Of a stretch of 64,000 nt of DNA, positions 60,256-64,000 are shown piece after piece. The stretch is from Oryzias latipes. Lineage: Eukaryota > Chordata > Actinopteri > Beloniformes > Adrianichthyidae. The DNA lies in the NCBI RefSeq assembly GCF_002234675.1, contig NC_019867.2, forward strand, positions 1,258,001 to 1,322,000. Direction: 5' to 3'. The notes beneath the pieces were generated by a model that did not search any database, was not told the DNA's origin, and was given only the letters and a program-made list of their open reading frames with translations. Position 1 is the stretch's first letter. Each line of letters begins with the position of its first letter. Both the position numbers and the translations under genes were made by a program.

Positions 60256-62796
60256 GAAAAAGTCACTCCTCACATAATTGACTTTGATCAAACTGGATTC
60301 ATCAAAGGCAGACACTCGGATGACAATGTCCGCAGACTCGTTAACATAATAGACTTTGCCACCATCAAAAACCAGGAAATGACTATACTATCACTGGATG
60401 CTGAAAAAGCCTTTGATAGAGTAAATTGGAAGTTCCTCATTGCTGCCCTCCATAAGTTTGGGTTTGGAGAATCATTCATCAATTGGATCAAAATATTCTA
60501 TCACAACCCCAATGCATCAGTTAGAACTAATAAACAGACTTCAAACAGGTTTTTTCTTGGAAGAGGAACTAGACAGGGTTGCCCACTCTCCCCCTCTCTT
60601 TTTGCAATATTTATCGAGCCTCTAGCTGCAGCAATAAGACAGAATGAGAGTATTAAAGGAATTAAAACCAAACACAGCCATCATAAAATTAGTCTCTATG
60701 CAGATGACATATTACTGTTTTTAAGTAATATACATTCTGTAAATGAAACGGCAACAATCATTAATGAATTCTCTTCTATATCAGACTATTCCATTAATTG
60801 GAATAAATCTGTTTTATTACCACTGAACAGTAATGCGGAGCAAGGACTCACAATACCAGTTAAATCAGGCAATATAAAATATCTAGGTATTTATTTTTCC
60901 CCCAAAATATCAGAACTGGTGCAGCTAAACTACACCCCATTACTGAAAAACATACAGGACGATCTAACACGCTGGACCAACCTGCCTCTGTCCCTTATGG
61001 GCAAGGTAGCCACGGTTAAAATGAAAATCTTACCCAAAGTTAATTATCTCTTCTCAATGATTCCCACACAACCGCCATTAAAATGGTTCAAAACATTAGA
61101 CTCATCCATATCAAGCCTTCTATGGAACAATAAACCTGCAAAAATTAGTCTAAAAACTTTAAAATCTGCAAAAAGCTGTGGAGGATTAGAATTACCTAAC
61201 TTCCACAATTACTTTCTTTCAAATAGATTACAATACATCTTAAAATGGTTAAAAAATAATCCAGAAACCAACTCATGGTTAGACTTGGAACAGGCGTTAT
61301 GTGGAAAGATCAACCTGTCAGATCTTCCATTTATTAGTCAAATAGTTAAAAAACAGGATTGTTTCAAAAGTATTAATATAAATGCCGCTTTAACAGCCTG
61401 GTGGGAATTTCTCAAAATATCAAAATCATCAATTCAACCGTGCAAAATGACACCCATCTGGAACAACCCAGACATCCTCATAAACAAAAAAATTATCCAC
61501 TTCCCAGCTTGGCAAGCAGGGGGCATAAAACAACTAGAGCACATAATTATTGATAGAAGATTCATAACTCCCCAGGAACTTCAAGACAAACATGGAATAT
61601 ATAACTTCTTGGAATATCAGCAACTTAAATCAATTATTACTAAAAAGTTTAAATACAGAGACAACGATTTAAAGCTACCAGATGTAGTTACCACTCTGAT
61701 CAATTTCTCAATGAATAAAACTCTCTCCAAAATATACAAACTTTTATGTAATTTAGATAACAATATTTCACTTCCGACAACAAAATGGGATGCGGATTTG
61801 AGCATCAGCACAGATGAAAGTTTTTGGTCAGAACTTTGTCTAAACACCTTTAAAATGACAAAAAATCCAAATCTGCAGCTAATCCATCTCAAAACTCTTC
61901 ACAGAATTTACTACACTGGACAGAGGATGTTCAAGATGGGTCTCAGTAACTCAGACATTTGTCAGCACTGTGACAGTAATCTACCCGACAATTACATGCA
62001 TGCACTATGGTTCTGCACGCCTGTCCAGGCTCTCTGGCAGCAGGTATGTGCCGATCTATCAGTCTGGCTTAAGGTTTCTATCACAGCTTCACCGTCACTT
62101 TGTGTGCTTGGTGACATGAGTGCCATCAATGTAGAAGGAGGATTAGGCTCTATCATTTTCATAACTCTTTGCATTGCTAAAAAAACTATTTTAATAAATT
62201 GGAAAAGCAAAAAAAATATAAATATAAGTCAACACAGAAATCTGCTGCTTGATCATATCAGCTTGGAAAAAATGTCAGCCCAAAGTTCAAGTAACTTTGA
62301 AAGAATTCGGTCTCTCTGGTCTCCCATAGCCTCCGGTGCCTGGCCGGGGGTGGTGGGGGCTCCGTTGGTCGGGGGGTCGGGTCCGGCGCCTGGGTGGGGC
62401 GGCCTGGGGCGCTGCGTGGTCCTCTGGGCTTGGGTGTGGGGGGGCGTGGTGGGGGGTGAGGTGGTGGTCTGGCTTGGCTTGGGGGGGTGGTCCCTTTGCC
62501 TGTGCTGGGGGGGTTGGCGGGGGGCGCTGCTCGGGGGGGGGCCCAGCGGCGCTGGATGGGCTTCCCGTCTACACCTGGGGCTGGGATCGGCCCTTCCCTG
62601 GCCCTGGGGCGGGACGGGACAACCCTCTTGGGGCCCCCGGTCGCTCTGGGTGTCATCCGCTTCGGCTGCGGGGTCTGGGGGTGGGGTGGAGTGGGGGTCT
62701 TGTCGGCCCTGTCCTGTGGGGGGGCATTCTGGGGGAGGGGGGGGGGGCACTATTGGTACGGGGCAGGGGGGGTTGACGGGTCGGGGTCTCCGCTGA
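60256..62796 (+). mobile_element. L1-like LINE, 5'-truncated ORF2 with reverse transcriptase
   Basis: The frame is open from 60256, before the first Met at 60379, and begins in the RT domain (DFDQTGFIKGRHSDDNVRRL, LDAEKAFDRVNW). It continues with RQGCPLSPSLFAIFIEPLA, the catalytic SLYADDILLF, NWNKSVLLPL and KYLGIYFSP, the thumb, and a C-terminal Cys/His segment (ICQHCDSNLPDNYMHALWFC). The endonuclease and ORF1 are absent, as expected of 5' truncation. No stop or frameshift occurs across about 690 codons to near 62330, so the insertion is fairly recent. After 62330 the frame only stays open because the DNA is G-rich; the true end of the protein is uncertain. Not a host gene. Confidence 0.9.
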
Positions 62797-63224
62797 GGCC
62801 ATCGGCGGTTTCCCCGGCCGGTTGGCTGCCTCGGTCCCGTCGAGGCCTGACCAGAGCTCTTCTAGGGCCGGCGTTTGGGGGTGGGGGCCTGGGCTTGCTC
62901 CGGGGGGGCCGGCGCTTTCTGGCTCCCCTCTCTCTGTGTGGGGGTGGTGGTGCTGGGCCTGGGGTGTCTGCGTCTCCGGGGGTGGGGCCCCGGGGCTGGG
63001 TGGGCCTGGCCCCCTTGCTGGGGGGGGGCGGGGGACGGCTGTTTGACCACCGGGGGACAGTCTATCATCTGTCCCCAACTTACCCCTTTCCTCATATAAC
63101 CTCATAATAGGGTGAGGGGGTGGGGGGCTTAGCCTGCGATGAGCCTTGGGGGGGGTTTACTAGGCAGTGGCCCCCCTCCTGTGGTTGCCGTATGGAGTGG
63201 GCCCCCCCTCTTTCGGTTTTATTT

Positions 63225-63424
63225 GCACCTTAGACATGTAGGGCCCTTGGTAGGGGGGTGCTTGGACATCACTGCCAGCAAGCAGCGGATGTCCTCCTAG
63301 CACCCTACCCACCAATTTTAACCGCACCTTAGACATTTAGGGCCCCTTGTGGGGAGGGTGAGGGGACGTCACTGTGAGTAATCAGGAGATGTCCCCTTAG
63401 TGCCCTACCCGCCAATTTTAACCG
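63225..63424 (+). repeat. tandem duplication, about 100-bp unit
   Basis: GCACCTTAGACATGTAGGGC (63225) and GCACCTTAGACATTTAGGGC (63324) begin two diverged copies, each ending CACCAATTTTAACC or CGCCAATTTTAACC. A third start, GCACCCC, is at 63424. Confidence 0.85.
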
Positions 63425-63475
63425 CACCCCCCTTAGTACACACACCCCTCCCCCCTCAATATATACATCCCAACA

Positions 63476-63532
63476 TAAACACACACACATGCACACACAC
63501 ACTCTCTCAAACACACATACACGCACACACAT
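63476..63532 (+). repeat. (CA)n-rich microsatellite
   Basis: Interrupted ACACACA tract with ATGCAC and CTCTCTC interruptions, inside the LINE 3' region. Confidence 0.85.
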
Positions 63533-64000
63533 TTTGCAAGGAAGGTGGGACCTAGGACCATCTGTCCCCTGCCTCTTCCCTGGTGGGGGGTACGGGCTCC
63601 TTTGCAACGGTGGCTGTGTCCCCGGGGTGCCGGCTTCCTGGGCCCGGCGGTGCTCTCTCCGCGCGGTGGGGGGGTTCACATTACATCTGAGCCGGGGGTG
63701 TTCGTGTCCCTGGGGGGTGGGTTCTGGTCCTTGCTCCTGAGTGCTGGGCCCCGCCAAATTTCCAACTGTGGCCGAGCCTGGTCGGGCCATATTTACAACA
63801 CCCCTTGTGGGCCCTCTTTTTTCCCCGGGGTTCCCCCCTCCTGGGCGGGGGCGGCGGGCCCCTGCCTCGCTCCTCCCTGGACCAACCGTGGGCCGGGCGG
63901 ATGGCTGCCTGGAGTGCGGAGTGGGTCTCCCTTGGGGGGTCCTGGCTCGTACCTGGGGTTGGGGCGGGGGGATGCCCGGAACTCCTGGGTGGTGGTGGGG

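Larger units (their letters stand above)
62330..64000 (+). repeat. G-rich 3' region of the LINE
   Basis: The sense strand is extremely G-rich with few A (runs of 5-9 G), then changes at about 63100 to a mixed stretch with GGCTTAGCCTGCGATGAGCC. I infer this is the LINE 3' UTR because it follows ORF2 directly. It may run past the window edge, and no poly(A) tail is seen. Confidence 0.6.

Noticed and set aside
62253-63107. Long Pro-rich (minus) and Gly-rich (plus) open frames
   Set aside because: They exist because a G-rich strand has few stop codons in any frame. No conserved protein or start context was seen.

Overview
The window is vertebrate nuclear DNA, most likely from a teleost fish. All recognised genes have GT-AG introns and typical vertebrate protein families. 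The intergenic and intronic DNA carries fish-type tRNA-derived SINEs, hAT elements, an L1-like LINE, (GATG)n microsatellites and many GC-rich minisatellites. There are no operons, CRISPR arrays or bacterial features. The species cannot be fixed from the sequence alone.

Layout. Positions 1-4150 hold SINEs, a minisatellite and a CpG-rich block at 1320-1830 that looks like an orphan promoter. Two tandem plus-strand fructose-1,6-bisphosphatase genes follow: a liver-type gene (fbp1, 4341-10097, 7 coding exons, 338 aa) and a muscle-type gene (fbp2, 11143-17961, 7 coding exons, 337 aa). Their exon lengths are 170/173, 163, 93, 141, 138, 120 and 192/186 bp, which shows they arose by duplication. On the minus strand lies cathepsin L (ctsl, coding 19802-21775, 7 coding exons, 336 aa), with a predicted non-coding first exon and promoter at about 22600-22770. 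After an AT-rich intergenic stretch comes dapk1, also minus. Its 3' UTR ends near 26840, its stop is at 28388, and 24 coding exons run up to 52912. Only the first coding exon (start codon and about 20 residues) was not found; it probably lies beyond 64000.

From 53000 to 64000 is the 5' intron of dapk1, or its upstream DNA. It is filled with repeats: a fold-back element, a 1.3-kb 19-bp minisatellite, three hAT-like elements and a 5'-truncated L1-like LINE with a long open reverse transcriptase frame and a strongly G-rich 3' region.

Functionally, the two FBPases catalyse the same step of gluconeogenesis/glyconeogenesis. The liver-type copy looks conventional. The muscle-type copy differs at several positions known to matter for AMP and Ca2+ regulation, which is the most interesting protein-level signal here. 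Cathepsin L (lysosomal protease) and DAPK1 (Ca2+/calmodulin kinase in autophagy and cell death) appear normal and complete in their key residues. I found no undescribed multi-gene system. The unusual content is in regulation, splicing and repeats.
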